Assembly: GCA_003255025.1 (NCBI GenBank)
Contig: QANY01007449.1
Location: 682,001-746,000, forward strand
Source of the DNA: Datisca glomerata
Lineage: Eukaryota; Streptophyta; Magnoliopsida; Cucurbitales; Datiscaceae
Length of the DNA: 64,000 nucleotides
Direction: 5' to 3'
Shown one piece after another: positions 1 to 12,611 of the stretch (its first letter is position 1; each line of letters opens with the position of its first letter). A program made the translations under genes and the position numbers. The notes beneath the pieces were generated by a model. That model searched no databases. It was not told the DNA's origin and saw only the letters and a list, made by a program, of their open reading frames with translations.

Positions 1-659
1 TATTAATGTGCTATAGAATTTACAATATAAGATAATAATTCTTATAAAATATACTCATGATTTTCAGCTCAATAATCAAGATCATAGTACTGTGGGAGAA
101 TATGATGTCTGGAAAATAATAATTACTTTGTGTGGTAACAATTGAGAATGTTATAATATAATAGTGAGAATTACTTTGTTTATTTTGATTGAATGTTTAA
201 CCAAATGTTACATATATAATTGTCAATTTCTAATTTTACCTTTGGATCAAAATATATTTATTGATAGTTATTATATATTTATGGAGGATAGTTTGGTAAG
301 AAGAAGAAGAAAGAAAAAGTAGAGATGCCCGGCATGGAAATAAACCCCAATTTTGGAGGGTTTAAGATACCCTCAAAATGAGAGCATCTTCACATTCCAG
401 TTATTTACATACCCTCAAAAATTTTCAAACCAAACAATGTAATCAATTATTTTCTTTTAATTTCCAGCATATTACCTCACTTCCCATCGTACCAAAGCAC
501 CTAAGATGTGTGTAATTCAGTAAGTAACCAAGCAATTTTTCAAAGAGAGAAACATTACTATTAGAAATAAAAAGGCATTCTATTAAATAATAAGAGAAAA
601 TAGCAGCCGCAAAAGCGTGAAATCAAAAGGAAAGAGGAAGTGAGACTTCATGGCAAGGG
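1..659. other. AT-rich intergenic sequence
   Basis: No open frame, RNA gene or recognisable repeat could be supported here. A short purine-rich run (around 300-325) and ordinary AT-rich sequence are all that is visible. Confidence 0.5.
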
Positions 660-1570
660 CCATTTCAACTGATTTGCCTATTTATCCTTTCAGCAATTTC
701 ATTTTGTTCAAGGGTGTACAAATAAGATTTTTGGTGGAAAATACCATGGGATTGAAGAAATGTTTTAAAGATACTACTACAGTACTCGCCACCTCTATCA
801 CTACGGAAAACTTTAATATGTGAGGAGATGACATCCTCAACAAATTGTTTAAATTTTTTAAAATAGCACACACTTCAGACTTGTGAGTTAAGGGAAATAT
901 CCATGTATATCGTGACATTCTTACTCGGGTCGAGATGAAGGCATGTGGTTTTGTTCTGGGTAGGAAGAAGGCTTGAAGCTGCATGTGTAATTGGGAGTGC
1001 CTGACAATTGCAAATATTAGCAATGCTGTCTTAACCATTATACTCACAGGGTGAGAACAAATTTTTCAAGTCAAGTGGAAGGTGAGAATTGCAGCCTGTA
1101 TCAGTGAGCCAAATTGATGAGTTTGGTAAGGTAGGAGATAGTGAAGAAGACATGGCGACCAAGTGAACATGTGGATGCATGTCTTTCATGGTAATAATAC
1201 TTCATTCTATGATAAAGCCAATGGCACTGTGGCCTGGTTTCAGACAAATGTGACAACAAATTTTAGCTCCCTGTTCATTGTTACTCACATCAAAAGAGAA
1301 GCTGTGAGCATTTTTAGAACCATTTTGATTACTATGAAATGGAGGAGCTCCAAGAATTGAAGAATTTTGAAACTTATTGAAGTTGCCTTTTCCTTTATGA
1401 GCAAAGGTTCTGCCATTGTAGGATCTCTTCTGTTAAAGTTTCCCTTACTAGAAACTTCATTATTAGCTGCAAACAAAGTTTCCCTTTATGTCGCTTGCTT
1501 TGTGAATCAAGAAATTTTTCTTCTGATTTTAAAAGAACATGCAGTTCTTCTCAAGAAAGTAGCTTAGCTC
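660..1570 (-). pseudogene. Ty1/copia fragment: gag end, protease, integrase start
   Basis: Read on the minus strand from about 1570 downward, this is an internal slice of a copia polyprotein. First comes the gag C-terminus. Then a degenerate zinc knuckle near 1225-1265 reads CHICLKPGHSAIGF, where the expected last cysteine is phenylalanine. Next is the protease active-site region, WLTDTGCNSH, near 1100-1130. The start of the integrase core follows, with FRSDRGGEY and the EQNEIAERINRQ motif near 670-700 that corresponds to the usual NGxAERxNR. Frames are broken several times and no LTR flanks it, so it is a truncated, inactive fragment. The protease motif DTGCNSH resembles that of the copia element at 17.4-22.6 kb (DTRCNSH), suggesting the same lineage. 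Confidence 0.8.
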
Positions 1571-3734
1571 TTATTTTAATTGAAGTATGTAACACATTAA
1601 ATTCCATAGGAAGCCCATTGATTGTGTAGATAATTTATTTAAGCCTCTATGATTTTCATAACTAAATTAATTATCTTGATCATTTTCACCAAAAAAAAAA
1701 AATTGTTTCCGGAACTTTTTTTATCATTTTATATGGAAACTAGCTAATACACTTGTCAGGTTGGATTGTTTTATTTCTGTTTATGATCTTCTTTATTTAC
1801 AAAACAAATTACATTTGTAGCATGTACAACTCAAATAAGGATTAGTGTAATAAAAGAAAAAAACGCGCATAGTCAAATAGTGATCCATTTGCCTATAAAA
1901 TATAACTTATATTAATACGTACTAAATATACAAAGAGGAGCTCAGCAGATGTATGGAATTTGTAATTCACGTTCTTTTGTCATTTAGTTTTCTTATTTAT
2001 AAAGTTTCAATCACATATAACCAACTCCTTTTTCCAAGCAAAGCACTTCCTCCTCCAACAGCAGCATCTGATTTTAATTTCATTGCATAATCTCTTTTAT
2101 TAAATATGCACTGCAAAAATAAAGTATATTCTGTAAGATCCAAAGCTTCGTCTCTCGATATTAAATAAACCATATAGAAAAAAGGGATGAGGGAGGATAA
2201 TCTTTAAAATAAGACATAATATCATTCATGTAAAGCTTGAAAGTAAATGTGATTATATAGAAAGTACAATAAACAAGAAAACAAAATATATATGATTAAT
2301 TAGATAAGCAAAAGATAACATATGTTTTTTAATGAAAAAAAAATCAAATTATCGGTGAAAAAAATACCAAGGTACTTAACCATACATCTGCTTTTAGAAA
2401 AACTAGTTTTCTGACATGTGCTTATCTTAATCAATATAAGTGTTTTATTGTCATATCAATTCAAAAATAAAAATAATGAGGTCAATATAGCCCTTCATTT
2501 TCATCACATTCTATTATCTTAAAGTAGAAAGTGAAATGGTCAAAATTAAAAAAGATGGAAGATGTTTTAGGGAGTTATTTGAATGAAAAGTGAAATATAT
2601 TGTTTATTTAGTTTTACAATATTAATATTTAAGATAGTAGATCATTTTTAAGGCTTATAAAAATATAAAATTCATTTCACTTAATAATTAATCTTTAATA
2701 TTTTTCCGAATATCACAAGTCTTTTGATAATCATGGTTATTAGTAAAAATATAAAGTATATTAACTTGATAATATATGTGTTACAATATTTTTTTAAGAA
2801 AATATTATATTTAGTAATATAATACTCTCTCTCTCTTAATTAGAATTAGATGCAACGATCTCATCATATCATTACAATTTTATCACAAATATCAAAAATA
2901 ATATGTTAATATTTTATTCATATTTTTTAACCGTCAATTTTTTTCTTATATCAAATTTATTTAAAATATATCATTAATGTCATCTAATATATGTCAAATC
3001 AGATTATAAAATTATATTATTATAATATATCATAATAACTATTATAAATGTAACTTGTATCAAAGTTGTTTAAATATATATTGTTAATGTCATCTAATTG
3101 AACTAAATCAGACTATAAATTATATTATTACACTAAATCATAATAATTATTATAAATATAATTTATAAATAATCATTAAGCGTGTAACATAAAGAGTGAA
3201 TTAATTACTTAATCAAATAACTTCATTACTCTATGATGGTATTTAAATTAAAGGATAATTTGAAGATTTTAAAAAATAATGAAGATAAACTTGTCTAAAA
3301 GTATTTTTCTCAATATGCGTGTATGATGAAAACGAACAGAAAAAGCAAATAATGTTTGAGAAATTGACAATAGTTTTCGGACAAATTAGTTTTGGAACGG
3401 CATTGATTATTCCTATTTTATCTCAATATTTGTAAGTACATAAAATTTAAAAATACCAGAGGTTAGAAGACGTTCCTGGCTCAATCGTGATCACTCGGAG
3501 CCATTTCCTAAAACAAAACCAGTCAGAAAATTAACAATATAAACATTAATCAATTGGAAACCTATTTCAAATTATAAATTATAAAATGTAACTTTTTTTT
3601 TGTGAGAATAATAATTAAAACGCAAAAAAGCAGAAATACTATTCTACCTTTACTGTTTTAAATTCACAGCCCTAGCTAAAATTATGTTTTGAGCTTTCAA
3701 CATACTAAAAAATATGTGTCCAATGATATAAATT
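1571..3734. other. AT-rich intergenic sequence with one tandem duplication
   Basis: No coding potential is seen. The stretch is strongly AT-rich and contains the two-copy repeat listed separately at 2949-3167. Confidence 0.5.
2949..3167. repeat. Two-copy tandem repeat, ~109 bp unit
   Basis: The first unit starts at 2949 (TATCAAATTTATTTAAAATA) and the second at 3058 (TATCAAAGTTGTTTAAATAT). Both continue through a shared TTAATGTCATCTAAT segment and end in matching ATTATAAAT-rich sequence. The copies are visibly diverged. Confidence 0.75.
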
Positions 3735-4417
3735 ATGTTTTGAGTTACTCACTATCGCAACGTGCATGCGACGTGGAACGGCGATTGAAAAATTATTTTT
3801 TGAAAAAAAAATTCACAGTCGTCACCAATCATTTTAGGGCGTGATTGGTCACCCAATTTTAAAATCAAGTATTTTAGTTTGCGAAAATTTAAAGTTGGTT
3901 CGGGAGTCATTTGAGTGTGGGGAAGGTATTAGCACCCCACAATGCCCATTATGAAAAATGGTTATCAAATTTAATCAAATACTATCCAAATTATTTTTTT
4001 TTAAATAATGTTATAGAAATTCAATTTTGAATGTCTCATTTAGTACATTTTACATCATAAAAATGAGCAAATAAATGTCCTTCAACGGGTGGTACAAAGA
4101 CCATTAAAAATATTTTTTTAATCAAAGCATTATTGGAGTTACTCTCGGAATCCTAAAAATAACTTCTCACCTCGGTAGTTTGAGAAATTTGGTATCCCAA
4201 AAATTCTAAAGTTCATCATCGGATTTTTTTTAGTGAAAACTAAATAAAGAAATTAACAAAATTTAAATCAAATTATTATGGTTTTAATTTACGAGCGTCA
4301 ATTCTGATGATAAAAGAATAAAGTAATAATCACATACAACCGTGACATATGACAATAATACATAAATAAATAAGAAGACATAACAACTATAAAGAAAAAA
4401 AAAAAGAATAATGGAAA

Positions 4418-4599
4418 GGAATGTTAGAGATGATAAATATGTATGATAAATTTAAAAAATAATATGTAGAGTGAAAATAATGAAACAATACGTGAAATAA
4501 AATATATATAGGAATGTTAGAGATGATAAATATGTATGATAAATTTAAAAAAAATATGTAGAGTGAAAATAATGAAACAATACGTGAAATAATATATAT
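4418..4599. repeat. Two-copy tandem repeat (~91 bp) inside the LTR
   Basis: GGAATGTTAGAGATGATAAA occurs at about 4421 and again at about 4511. Each is followed by nearly the same sequence to ACAATACGTGAAATAA. The two copies differ by only a few bases, so the duplication is younger than most changes in the element. Confidence 0.85.
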
Positions 4600-4902
4600 A
4601 TAAATTAAAACAAGCCAACAATATCTTGAAAAAAATAGAAAAATAAAAAACCACAAAAAACAAAAATAAAATGTAAAAAACAAGAAAAAACTAAAAAAAA
4701 AATTTTAAGTACAAAAAAAAGAAAAAAAATACAGAGGGTGATGTCACCGTCTGTCTTTCTTTTTTTCATTTTTTTACATATATATATGTATATATAATTA
4801 TTTAATAAATTAATTAATAATAAAATTTTTATGTGTAAAATAAATTAATTAATGAAAAAAATGCTTAATTTCATACATAATTAGCATGAGCATGCATTTT
4901 TT

Positions 4903-5320
4903 TTACTACATAGTCTATTGATTACCATTTTTCATTTATTCACCCAATACTAATCAAGTAGCAAAAGAAAGATTATGAATAGTAACTAATTTAAACAAGT
5001 GTCTAGAAATAAATAAATAATTTTGTTTGGGATATAAATATACCATTTTATTTATTCTGGACTATTTAGTTCATTAATGATCATTTTTCTTTTCTTCCTT
5101 CATTGCTAGGAATAATCATAGATGGTAACTAGTTTCAACAAGTGTCACTAAAAAAATCCATAAAATTTTCAAAATAAAATAATTTTGTTTGGGATATAAA
5201 TATATCATTTTTTATTTTGGACCACATAGTTCACTAATTACTATTTTTCTTTTCTTCCTTCATTACTAGGAATGATCATGGATGGTAACTAGTTCAAACA
5301 AGTGTCACAAAAATTATGGT
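4903..5320. repeat. Tandem repeat of ~164 bp, about 2.6 copies, inside the LTR
   Basis: TTTTGTTTGGGATATAAATA recurs near 5021 and 5187, each followed by TAGTTCA, TCTTTTCTTCCTTCATT and GATGGTAACTAGTT. A partial earlier copy starts near 4903. The copies differ by scattered substitutions. Confidence 0.8.
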
Positions 5321-6133
5321 AAAAAAATTAAAAAGAAAAGAAGAAAACACTTGTAAGAACATAAAAAAATCAAAACTTAAATATTTGCATAATCTTGTAT
5401 AGAGGTCTTACTCTCTATTTTATGCATTTTTATGTATGACAAATTATTATAGGAGATCTTTTCATCAAATGAACACTTTCAACCCATTAATGGTTGATTC
5501 ACATTGATTTAATTTTACACCCCTCAAAATTTTATCATCATTCCCATTGATTGAGTTGATGACAAAAAAATCTCATTATCAAACTTGTAGAGAAATAAAC
5601 AATATATGAAATTAAAACTTAAGATTAAGAGTAGGAGAAATGATAAAGAATGAGTAAACAAACCTATATATGAAAAATGAACCAAAAAAATATCAAATAC
5701 ATGAGTATGAAGAAGAGAGATGATTAATTAGAATGAACAGGATATATTGTAAGCTAAAACGCAAGATATTTGAACTACCTTAATAAAAAGAAAAGGAGAA
5801 GATGGAAGATGAATACAAATGAAAACTCTCATTCTTTCTCTTTTTCACTATTTTCTCAAAACCTCTCTTTCTCTCTCTAAAATCCCTTCTCTTCCTCACT
5901 CTCCAAATCTCTCCTTTGAAGTGAAGACCTCCCATCTATTTATAGGCAAACTTAGGGCTTCACTTTTTTAATTTTAGTATTTTTGTTCTTCTTTTTGTCC
6001 TTAGACAAATTTTTTTATTTTTTAGGTATTGGGCTATTTTTCAAATCATGCACATAGTCTTAGACAAGCATATGTGCAAAAAATAAAATTTATATATTTA
6101 AAGTATTGGACCGGACAAAATACGGTATCTACA

Positions 6134-6146
6134 GCTGCCCCCCTTT
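6134..6146 (-). other. Polypurine tract of the gypsy element
   Basis: On the minus strand the sequence AAAGGGGGGCAGC lies immediately before the LTR start TGTAGATACC. This is the expected plus-strand primer site and fixes the inner LTR boundary at 6133. Confidence 0.8.
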
Positions 6147-6277
6147 GTTCACGCTTCTAAACTTAAAAAGTGTACAAATGTGTAGATAAGTATTTTGATC
6201 GAGAAAAAACTATATAGATAAGGGAAATAAAAACCTCAACTTATTCGGGTTCTATGAAATGACGGAACTTATGAAAT

Positions 6278-6940
6278 GGACTTGGATAGACACAGGCTTC
6301 GACCTCGACTCAATTCGGGTTCGATTTAACCCTGTAAATTGAAACGGACCAGGCGCTAAGACCGGGCTCGACCGTGACAAAGTCGGGTTCGATTTTAACC
6401 TAAGATAAAGAAATGATGCGGACTTGGATAGATGCAGGCTTCGACCTCGACTCGATACAGGTTCGATTTAACTATATTAATTGAAACAGACCAGGCGCTG
6501 ACACGGGCTTCAACCGCGATAAAGTCAGTTCGATTTAACCTAAGATAAGGAAAGAGTGTGGACCTGGATAGACGCATGCTTCGACCTCGAGTCGATGTAG
6601 GTTCGATTTAACTATATTAATTGAAATGGATCAAGCGCTGACACTGGGCTTCGACCGCAACAAAGTTGGGTTCAATTTAACCAAAGACAAAGAAACGACG
6701 TGGACCTAAATATAGGCAGGCTTCGACCTCGGCTCGATGCGGGTTCAATTTAACCATAGATAAAGAAAGGGTGTGGACCTGGATAGACGCAGGCTTCGAC
6801 CTCGAGTCGATGTGGGTTCGATTTAACCATATTAATTGAAACAGACCAAGCGCTGACACTGGGCTTCGACATCGACAAAGTCGTATTTGATTTACTGAGA
6901 TATTTGAAAGGAAACGGACCTGGATAGACGCAGGCATTTT
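6278..6940. repeat. Tandem array (~142 bp unit) in the gypsy 3' UTR
   Basis: GAC(C/T)TGGATAGA-type unit starts recur near 6278, 6421, 6560, 6702, 6776 and 6918, giving steps of about 143, 139, 142, 74 and 142. Each unit contains GGCTTCGACCTCGA and GGTTCGATTTAAC, plus a second half beginning AAACAGACCA(G/A)GCGCTGACAC. The 74 bp step is a unit lacking the second half. The array lies between integrase and the 3' LTR and is GC-richer than its surroundings. Confidence 0.9.
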
Positions 6941-7787
6941 AACTAAAGATGTTGAAATGATATTTGATCTGATATTTACAATTTTCATATGGTGCAAGAG
7001 CTAGACTAATTCATGCTCTAAATATTGAAAAATCATGTATGGATTTTGATAGAATATCTTCAAATGATTCACGCACTTGAATTGCATCAAAACAGATCAA
7101 TATGATGCATGTCTATGCGTTGTAATTATTGAATATAAATGCAAAGTAGTGATTTTGAGTGCATACATGTTATGCATGATTGAAAACATTTGTAAGAAAA
7201 TTATTTGATGATTTTTTTGAAAGTTGACTAATGTCGCCATATCCTTCACCCTTCAAATCAATCACTTGGCCTAAGGTCATGGACTCGCAATGAAGTATCG
7301 AGCATACTTTCAAGAAAATGATGCATCCTTATTCATTGGTTTGTGCCCCAGTATTCGGTTTCATGTCGATGATGACGAAAAGTGAATAATTTCTCCACAT
7401 GTTGCTTCTTTTTTGTACTTTAATTGCAAACCTCCAATTGTGCTTTAGCTTTCGTTATGTGCATACCGACTTTCTTAGTTCCTATTCCTTTTTTTCTTTT
7501 TTTAATTAACTTTCACCTAACCAAGTTTAAGCTTCTGAGTTATTTCAAGAGTAATTATGATATCTTAGAATTGAGAGGAATAAGAAATAATGGAAATAAG
7601 GAGAAGATGAAATATATGTATTTGTCAACTGAGAAAGAAAAAAGGCTCTTCATTGATGATGAATAATGTTTTACAAATGATGATTTGGAAAAGAAAAAAA
7701 AATGGAGGAAGAATTTCTCCAGTATTCGAAACAGCCCTTTTTTAAACATTTTTTTACCTAACCTCATTTTTTCCATACTTAGAGCGG
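6941..7787 (-). other. Remainder of the gypsy 3' untranslated region
   Basis: This is non-coding sequence between the tandem array and the end of the integrase frame. Short open frames exist on both strands but show no family resemblance. The block near 7230-7380 is treated as internal sequence of the element. Confidence 0.5.
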
Positions 7788-9140
7788 TCAAACGAAGTAC
7801 TTCTTGATTGTATCAGAATTAACTGTATGCGGTAAATCATCTCCATCCATGTTTGTTAGCATGAGAGCTCCTCCAGAGAAAGTCTTCTTGACAATGAAAG
7901 GTCCTTCGTAATTTAAGATCCACTTCCCCCAGTGATCCTTTTGATATGAGAGTATCTTTTTCAACACCAAGTCTCCTTCTCGGAAACATCGGGGACGCAA
8001 TTTTTTTTCATATGCGTGGATCATTTTTCTTTGATATAATTGCCCTCTACATAATGCAGTCAATCTTTTTTCCTCGATGAAATTCAATTGCTCATATCAT
8101 GTTTATACCCACTCTGCTTCTTCTAATTTCACCTCCATTAAGACTCCGAGGGAGGGAATTTCCATCTCAATTGGAAGGATCGCTTCCATGCCATATATAA
8201 AAGAGAATGGTGTTGCCCCAGTTGATATTCGGACTGATGTGCGGTACCCATGCAGTGAAAACGGGAGCATCTCATGACAAACCTTATAAACCTCCGTCAT
8301 CTTTTCTATGATCCTTTTTATGTTCTTATTGGCTGCTTCCACTGCTCCGTTCATTTTCAGACTATAAGGAGATGAATTATGATGCTTAATTTTGAATTGC
8401 TCTCATAACTCTTTCATCATCTTGTTATTTAAATTTATCCCATTATCTGTGATGATCCTTCCAGGTAGACCATATTGACAAATTATTTCCTTTTTAATAA
8501 ATTTAACAACCGCACTTCTAGTTACACCCGAATAAGAACTTGCCTCCACCCATTTGGTAAAATAATCCATAGAGACTAAAATGAAACGATGCCCGTTAGA
8601 AGCTTTTGGTGTGATGGAACCAATGACGTCTATGCCCCACATAGAGAACGGCTAAGGCGCGGCCATGACATGTAAAGGGGATGCGGGTACATGATTTTTA
8701 TCCGCATAAATTTGACATTTATGACATTTCTTGGCGTACTTGATGCAGTAAGATTCTAGAGTTAACCAATAATATCCTGCTCTTAAGATTTGTTTGACCA
8801 CCATATGTCCATTAGTATGAACTCGACAAATTCCTTCGTGAACTTTCTCTATGATTTGATTCTCTTCCCTTGCATCAACACATCTTAAGAGCACCAAATC
8901 ATGGTTTCTTTTGTATAGTATTTCACCATTCAAGAAGAAACTCATGGACAATCTTCTAATAGTGTGTTTATCATTCTCAGAAGCTTTGGATGGATATTTT
9001 CCATTCTTTATATACTGCTTGATGTCGTAATACCATGGTCTTGTGTTTGGCTCTTCTTCAATACTCATACAGTGAGCAGGAAAATCTCGCTCCTTAATTT
9101 TTATGGGTTGCACTTCTTCCTTAAAGTCTACGACGAACAT
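7788..9140 (-). pseudogene. Gypsy integrase remnant
   Basis: This is retroelement integrase, which joins the cDNA to host DNA. Reading from 9140 down, the HHCC-type zinc-binding region comes first (VHEGICRVH, then CHKCQ). The catalytic core follows, with WGIDVIG (first Asp, near 8640), ITDNG (second Asp, near 8445) and MNGAVEAANKNIKR (Glu, near 8340). The C-terminal region has the RCFREGDLVLKK and WGKWILNYEGPF motifs near 7900-8000 and ends at 7788. All three catalytic acidic residues are still recognisable. Stops at about 8650, 8400 and 8100 divide it into at least four frames, so it cannot make an intact enzyme. Confidence 0.9.
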
Positions 9141-9290
9141 AGATGCTAGAGTTGCCAGTGCATTTGGAATTTGATTATTCTCTCTGGGTATATGGTCAAA
9201 TGAGATCGCTTCAAAAGTTCAGCTTAACTTAGTTACATGTTTGTTGTAAGGTACCGGCTTGGAGTCTCTAACTTCTCATTCCCCATTTAG

Positions 9291-10166
9291 TTATCGTATC
9301 ACCAATAATGAATCTCCGTACAGTCGAAGCTTCATTATCTTCATATCATAAGCTACTTGAATTCTCATCGAACATGCCTCATATTCTGCCACATTGTTTG
9401 TGCAGTCAAAGCATAGTTTTGCTGTGAATGGGAACAACTTTCCCTTGGGAGATACGAGGATTTTTCCAATTCCATGTCCTACATCATTAGATGCATCATC
9501 AAATAACATTGTCCACAATACTGGATCTATAGATTCTCCTTCATTTTTCAATATGACTGATATGTTCTCATCAGGAAAACCAAACTTCATAGGCTCATAA
9601 TCTTGCATTGGTTGATCTGCAAGATAATCAACAAGTACACTTCCTTTTATTGACTTTCTCGTGACATAAACAATATCATATTCCGTGAGCAACATTTTCC
9701 ATTTAGCAATTCGCCCAAAAAATGATGGCTTTTCAAAGATATACTTAATTGGATACATCTTTGAAATTAACCAAGTAGTGTGGTATAACATGTACTGTCT
9801 AAGTCGATGAGTAACCAGGGCTAATGCACAACACGTTTTCCCTAACAGCGAATAATTAGCCTCATAATTTATGAACCTTTTTCGTAAATAGTATATTGCT
9901 TGTTCTTTCCTTCCAGAGGCATCATGTTGACCAAGTACGCAACCCATGGATTTTCCTATCACTGTAAGATACAAAATGAGTGGACACCCTGGAGTTGGAG
10001 GAATAAGTATAAGCGAATTTTGCAAGAATTGCAAAATCTTCTCAAAAGCAATTTGACAATCATTATTCCATCCTTCTGTATCACTTTTGCGGAGAAGTTT
10101 AAAGATAGGTTCACAAGTTTCAATTAGCTGTGAGATGAACTGGGCTATGTAATTTAATCTTCCCAA
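9291..10166 (-). pseudogene. Gypsy RNase H plus additional RNase H
   Basis: The first half is the RT-linked RNase H with IPPTPGCPLILYLTV, VLGQHDASGRKEQAIYYL and a THRLRQYM region. After a connector (KGSVLVDYLADQP) a second RNase H-like domain begins, with DDASNDVGHGIGKILVSP and the conserved CTNNVAEYEAC and YGDSLLVIR motifs. Dual RNase H is a known mark of the plant Tat lineage. The frame is open for 291 residues. It is separated from RT by a stop near 10190 and from integrase by broken sequence at 9140-9290. Confidence 0.88.
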
Positions 10167-10190
10167 AAAACCTCTAACTTCCTTTTGAGT

Positions 10191-11332
10191 TTAAGGTGGC
10201 ATCATATCAATGATGGCTCGAACCTTGTCAGGGTCAACTTTTATTCTTTCATTGCTCACGACAAAACCAAGTAGTTTCCCTAAAGATGCTACGAATGTAC
10301 ATTTTGTCGGGTTAAGCTTTAACTGGAACTTTCTCAACCATTCAAATAGTTTTCGCAGAGTGAGCGCATGATCTTCCCCTTGACGAGATTTGGCAATCAT
10401 ATCGTCAACGTACACTTCGATTTCTTTATGCATCATATCATGAAACAGTGTTACCATTGCCCGATGGTAAGTCGCCCCTGCATTTTTTAGACCAAATGGC
10501 ATAACCTTCTAAAAAATGTATCCCGCAAAGTTATAAAAGTCATCTTTTCACGGTCTTTAGGAGCCATTTTGATTTGGTTATACCCCGAAAAACCATCCAT
10601 GAAAGAGAATGTTGAATGTCCTGCAATGTTATCTACTAAGACATCGATATAGGGTAATGAAAAATTATCCTTAACGCTTGCCTGATTTAATTCTCTATAA
10701 TCAACGCACACCCTTACTTTCCCATTTTTCTTCAGCATTGGGACTATGTTAGCAACCCATTCAAGATATTTTGCTACTTCTAGAAAACCCACATCTACTT
10801 GCTTTTTAACTTCTTCTTTGATCTGTACCAGCATGTCTGGTTTCATTTTCCGTAACTTTTGTCGCACTGGTTTACTTTCGGGCATAAGTGGCAAATGATG
10901 AACCACAATATCAGTATCTAGACCTGGAATATCTTGGTAATACCATGCAAAGACGTCAATATACTCTTTGAGTAAGTCAATTAATTCTCGGCGGCTTTGG
11001 CTTGCTGTAGAAGTGCCGATTTGGACTTCTTTCATCTCTCCCTCCAATCCCAAATTTATCACCTTCGCTAACTCTTGATATGGTTGAGTTATTTTTTCAT
11101 CCGCTTCTACCATTCTTAACATTTCCGGAGATGGTTCAAAATTATCCATGTCACTTTCATCTGACTCTACGCTAAGAATGTGATTGTCAAAGTTATTTCC
11201 TATGCTCTTATTTTCAAAATCACCATTCTCGAACCTGAATCGGATTATTGGATGAAAAGAAGGCGAGAAAAAAATGCATGAGTATGAACAACATTTCAGA
11301 AATGAAAAATGCAGACATAAAAGGAAAAACAA
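10191..11332 (-). pseudogene. Gypsy reverse transcriptase remnant
   Basis: From 11332 down there is an acidic linker, then RT with KPVRQKLRKMKPD, KKNGKVRVCVDYRELN, FSFMDGFSGYNQI and MAPKDREKMTFIT. A frameshift near 10500-10540 then moves the reading to MPFGLKNAGATYHRAM, the catalytic box EVYVDDMIAKS (near 10400) and the thumb segment LNPTKCTF. The YVDD active-site Asp pair and the upstream Asp in FMDGFSG are kept. The single frameshift plus downstream stops make it non-functional. Confidence 0.9.
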
Positions 11333-11655
11333 ACAAAACCGGAATTATATTTATCATTAGTCAAAGGAGACAAAATAAGTTTTTAGATTTTCATTCAAAA
11401 AGATGACATGAAATAGACGAGAACATAGGCCCATAACAACGAAATTTCTTAGGCATTGGGTAGAATCATTAGAATTTTGGCATGAACACATTACTCTTGG
11501 AAATTCCTGAGAAGCACTGGTAGCTCGGTGACGTCCCAATTGTTAAGCTCATGAGCTAAATCGTATCAAGAAATTAAGTCCTTTGTACTTTCACTTGATG
11601 ATTTTCCCAAGATTGTGAATATTGAAAGCTCGGCGATATCATCTTCAAGGTCGTA

Positions 11656-12611
11656 CTACTCTACTATAACCGGTTGTTCGAATGAAATTCCCCCACTTCT
11701 AAAGGATTTAGAAATATGGGGTATGATCGCCATTTCCATATCAAATTCCCTATTTTCGAGCCTAGCAATCCTCTTTTCTTTCTTTTGAGCTTCCAGTCTC
11801 CTTTTATTAGCCTTAGTCGGTCTATATCCAAGCCCAAACATTTGTTCATTCTTGTCCACTCGATTAACTTATTTATGCTTTGATGCTTACCCCTAAGTCC
11901 TTTGTCTAGCTTGTAGCCCCCTTTCATCATCAACTTTGCCACCATCTAACATGCTTTTGATAGGATTGATGTTGGTGCGAGTTTCCCACTAGCAACAAAT
12001 GTAGTGTTCGCAATCTCAAATGATCGAAATGAGTACTCCAATGCTTCTTCTGCCGCCTCAACATACGGCATGGTAGCCGGCTTGGATACAAATAAATCTT
12101 ATTCCCCATATATACAAATGAGTTTATGATCCATTATAAATTTCAGCTTCTGATGTAATGAAGATGGTACTGCCCCGGCAGAGTAAATCTATGGTCGACC
12201 TAAAAGAAAATTGTATGATGGATTTATATCCATCACTTGGAAAACAATATTGAATAGGCATGGCTCGACTCGAATTTGTATCTCTATGTCTCTGACTACT
12301 TCTCTTCGGGTACCATCGAATGCTCTTACTATCATCATGCTCGGCCGCATATTTGTTGCGTCCACAGGGAGTTTGCTAGTGTGGATCTTGACATTACATT
12401 TAGTGATGAGCCATTATCAATCAAGACTTTTACAACGGCATAATCCCCACATTTCACGGACATATGTAGAGCTGATGTGTCCAGTACCATCGGCAGGGAT
12501 TTCATCATCTATGAAAGTGATAAAATTTGGTGTTATAATATTTCCCACAATTCTACTAAACTTCTCCACTGTAATGTCATGACAGACATATGCTTGATTC
12601 AAAATTTTCAA
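11656..12611 (-). pseudogene. Gypsy protease region and linker, heavily broken
   Basis: In this position, between gag and RT, Tat-type elements encode an aspartic protease. Shifting frames on the minus strand give pieces such as a Leu-rich DINPSYNFLLGRP-like segment near 12190-12240 and a G-patch-like MMKGGYKLDKGLRG segment near 11880-11945. The protease DSG/DNGS catalytic motif could not be found intact. The assignment therefore rests on position and partial motifs. Confidence 0.6.

Larger units (their letters stand above)
3735..6133 (-). repeat. 3' LTR of the gypsy element (about 2.4 kb)
   Basis: On the minus strand the LTR begins TGTAGATACCGTATTTTG at 6133, directly after the polypurine tract. 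The far end is less certain; it is placed near 3735, where TGTTTTGAGTTACTCACTAT starts on the plus strand. A run typical of such plant LTRs lies at about 3835-3960 (GGGAAGGTATTAGCACCCCA on the plus strand). The LTR contains its own tandem duplications (4418-4599 and 4903-5320). Its partner LTR is absent. Confidence 0.7.

Noticed and set aside
4387..4683. Hydrophobic open frame of 98 residues on the minus strand
   Set aside because: It is made of Phe/Tyr/Ile-rich low-complexity sequence from the LTR tandem repeat; AT bias explains it.
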